From JBAYNS01 sp041678625 (lineage in GTDB: Bacteria; Patescibacteriota; Gracilibacteria; Peribacterales; Peribacteraceae): 6,125 bases of DNA. The stretch spans positions 1 through 6,125 of the forward strand of contig JBAYNS010000074.1 in NCBI GenBank assembly GCA_041678625.1. The letters run 5' to 3'. Shown here piece by piece: positions 4,048 through 6,125 of this stretch. The translations under genes were made by a program, and so were the position numbers. Each line of letters starts with the position of its first letter. Positions within the stretch are counted from its first letter, which is position 1. The notes beneath the pieces are model-generated. The model was not told the DNA's origin, made no database searches, and saw only the letters and a program-made list of their open reading frames with translations.

Positions 4048-6125
4048 ATGCTCTTTGTGGAGAAGACGACATTGTATTATTTCAGTATCCCTCATACCTT
4101 CATGAAATCCTCTCTCCTTCTTGGGAGCGAGACGCATCGGGAACTTTCGGATCTTCTTGCAGCGCATCGGCGGCTGATACTTTCGGGTGCCTCCAATGAA
4201 ACAGCAAAAGCACTCCTCATCAGTCATCTGGAATCCTTTCGTCCGCAAGAAGGAATTCTTGTTACGAACAAAAATGAACACTGTGAAACTTTGCATCACT
4301 GGTTAAACTTTTTTGAGCAGAGAGCGGAAATTCTTCTGCCGGTGGAAGATGGTGAAGGCAGTATTGTCCCAGAGGCGCTTCAGCGCTTTCTTCTCTTTAT
4401 GCAGGGGGAGCAGCAACTCTTTATTTGTTCACGAGAAACGTGGGATGGGGATTTCCCTTCCTACAAAGAACTTTGTGAGAAGAAGGTGATATTTAAAAAG
4501 GGAATGACCATCAAATTCATCGATGTTGTGGAAGAGCTTGTAGCACGAGGTTATCAACACGGAGAAGATCTGTACTTGCAGCCAGGAGAGTATCGCAGAA
4601 CCGGAGATGTGCTGGATATTTTCCCCATTCAGGCAAGCCACTCATTCCGCATTGCTCTGGATTTTGAGACAGTGGAGAAGATTTTTGCAGTGGATCGAGA
4701 CGACCTCTCTAAAACCAGCGTGTGGGAAAAGCCACTCGATATTTTCCCCATCATCTATGAGCGCATGGAGCCCCTTCTGCAGCAGTTGCCGCAGAATATA
4801 CTCCTGATACTCGATGATCAGGACGATATTGAGGCGCCCCTAAAAACCTCTCTTCTCCAATTCACCGCCTTCCCTGTTCGTGAGGAGAATCATGCTCATG
4901 TGCGGTACCTTTCGGTTCTCAAATTCTACACATTGCAGGACTTTCTGAATGATGTGCGCGATAAGCTGCAGCAGAAATGGGCGCTCTTTGTGGTAACAAA
5001 AAGAGCGAGCGAGCTCAAAGCAATCTGTCAGGAAGAACACATCCCCTACAACTTAGGAGACAAGAGACAGCCGGGAACTCTCACGATTATTTCTGCGGGA
5101 GAAGACGATCTTCTTCCTCATTCTCTGCAAAATCCCGATCAGCAATTTGCACTCCTCACCGATCGTGAAATTTTTTCCCTGAAAAAAGCCGGCAAGCAAC
5201 GCAGCATTCAAAAACTTGCACTCGACTTTATTACCTCGCTTGTCCCCGGAGATTTTGTTGTGCACATGGAACACGGTATTGGTCACTTTGAGGGGATGAC
5301 ACAAAAAGAAGTAGACGGTACTGCACGGGAGTATCTGGAGCTGACGTATGCAGAGGGCGACAAGTTATTTATCCCCGTTGATCAAGCAGACAAATTGAGC
5401 AAATTCGTCTACGAGGAAGGCAGGGAGCCAAGTCTGACGCGATTGGGAACAACGGAGTGGAAACGCATTACGGAGAAAATGCGCAAGGAAACACACCAAA
5501 TCGCCAAGGAACTCCTTGGGCTTTATGCTAAGCGCGCCAAAGCGAAGGGGTTTTCTTATGGCGACGATACGGATCCTCAGAAAAAATTTGAGGAAGAATT
5601 TCCCTATCAGGAAACTCCGGGGCAGATCCGGGCGATTGCGGACATCAAACAAGATATGGAAAGCGACTACCCCATGGATCGTCTGATCTGTGGTGATGTT
5701 GGATTCGGAAAAACCGAGGTTGCCATGCGTGCCACATTTAAAGCGGTGCAGGATGGCAAACAAGCGGCGGTACTTGCCCCCATTACTATCTTGGCTGACC
5801 AGCATTACCGAAACTTTAAAGAGCGCATGGGAGCCTTTGGTGTTCGCATCGAAATGCTCAGCAGGTTCCGCAGTGCACGCCAACAGAAAGAGATTCTGGA
5901 AAAGCTGCGCAAGGGAGATATAGACATCATCATTGGTACGCATCGTCTTTTGCAGCCGGATGTGCACTTCTTTAACCTCGGCTTGGTTGTGGTGGATGAG
6001 GAGCAGCGCTTTGGGGTGAAGCAGAAAGAAAAGTTTAAAGAAATGCGCGCTTCGGTGGATATTCTCACTCTCACGGCGACTCCCATCCCGCGGACATTGA
6101 ATCTGGGGCTCCACAAACTCCGGGA
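4048..6125 (+). CDS. mfd: Transcription-repair coupling factor Mfd (3' partial)
   Basis: The frame stays open from ATG 4048 to the window end, giving 692 codons of an unfinished gene. Mfd removes RNA polymerase stalled at DNA lesions using ATP-driven translocation and recruits UvrA. The N-terminal UvrB-homology region carries GEYRRTGDVLDIFP at 180-193. The RNA-polymerase-interacting domain starts near residue 398 (PGDFVVHMEHGIGHFEGM, then EYLELTYAEGDKLFIPV). The RecG-like translocase follows: MDRLICGDVGFGKTE with Walker A K555, the SRFRSA segment, IIGTHRLLQ, the Walker B-type DEEQ at 650-653, and TATPIPRTLN from 676. The second helicase lobe and C-terminal domain lie beyond the window. E. coli's Walker A lysine is K634 (recalled), so this protein is about 80 residues shorter before that point, mostly between the UvrB-like region and the polymerase-interacting domain. 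ATG 4048 directly follows an in-frame TGA; ATG 4102 is an alternative start. Neither has a good Shine-Dalgarno. Confidence 0.95.
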   Translation, partial: MLFVEKTTLYYFSIPHTFMKSSLLLGSETHRELSDLLAAHRRLILSGASNETAKALLISHLESFRPQEGILVTNKNEHCETLHHWLNFFEQRAEILLPVEDGEGSIVPEALQRFLLFMQGEQQLFICSRETWDGDFPSYKELCEKKVIFKKGMTIKFIDVVEELVARGYQHGEDLYLQPGEYRRTGDVLDIFPIQASHSFRIALDFETVEKIFAVDRDDLSKTSVWEKPLDIFPIIYERMEPLLQQLPQNILLILDDQDDIEAPLKTSLLQFTAFPVREENHAHVRYLSVLKFYTLQDFLNDVRDKLQQKWALFVVTKRASELKAICQEEHIPYNLGDKRQPGTLTIISAGEDDLLPHSLQNPDQQFALLTDREIFSLKKAGKQRSIQKLALDFITSLVPGDFVVHMEHGIGHFEGMTQKEVDGTAREYLELTYAEGDKLFIPVDQADKLSKFVYEEGREPSLTRLGTTEWKRITEKMRKETHQIAKELLGLYAKRAKAKGFSYGDDTDPQKKFEEEFPYQETPGQIRAIADIKQDMESDYPMDRLICGDVGFGKTEVAMRATFKAVQDGKQAAVLAPITILADQHYRNFKERMGAFGVRIEMLSRFRSARQQKEILEKLRKGDIDIIIGTHRLLQPDVHFFNLGLVVVDEEQRFGVKQKEKFKEMRASVDILTLTATPIPRTLNLGLHKLR

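Noticed and set aside
5365..6114. 249-codon open frame on the - strand
   Set aside because: It lies entirely opposite mfd, whose + strand frame encodes clear Walker A, DEEQ and TATPIPR motifs. The antisense product shows no recognisable domain and is a shadow of the codon pattern.

Overview
The window carries five protein-coding genes, all on the + strand. In order they are the C-terminal end of a cell-surface-type protein (1-255), a stand-alone ComEC/Rec2-type metallo-beta-lactamase-fold hydrolase (296-1135), a two-domain sugar-1-phosphate nucleotidylyltransferase/acetyltransferase of the archaeal ST0452 type (1182-2489), the DNA polymerase III sliding clamp dnaN (2861-4018), and the first two thirds of the transcription-repair coupling factor mfd (4048 to the window end, cut off inside the helicase domain). 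No tRNA, rRNA, CRISPR array, IS element or prophage gene was seen.

The most informative non-coding stretch is the 371-base gap before dnaN (2490-2860). It holds two perfect DnaA boxes (TTATCCACA), a tandem pair of one-mismatch boxes 11 bp apart, and weaker or inverted copies. T-rich and AT-rich tracts lie next to them, and a TATAAT element sits directly in front of the dnaN start. This is a good candidate for the chromosomal replication origin, or at least a DnaA-controlled dnaN promoter. dnaA itself, the usual neighbour, is not in the window. The TATAAT position predicts that dnaN mRNA starts at or next to its ATG, so it may be leaderless.

The genes and their order suggest a bacterium, because DnaN and Mfd are bacterial. 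The ComEC-like hydrolase with a single N-terminal membrane helix, the archaeal-type GlmU analogue with an unusual N-terminal signature, compact gene packing, weak Shine-Dalgarno signals and a shortened Mfd together suggest a candidate phyla radiation (Patescibacteria) member, possibly a Peregrinibacteria-like lineage with fairly balanced base composition. That placement is inference. Standard TGA stops are in use (296-1135 ends in TGA), which argues against the recoded Gracilibacteria/Absconditabacteria.

The window falls into two functional blocks. The left block (1-2489) is about the cell envelope: an anchored surface protein, a probably exported hydrolase and amino-sugar nucleotide synthesis. 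The right block (2490-6125) is about genome maintenance: the origin-like region, the replication clamp and transcription-coupled repair. No wholly new system was recognised. The points most worth a second look are the origin-like region, the charged insert in the clamp bounded by two A7 tracts, and the altered active-site positions of the nucleotidylyltransferase domain.
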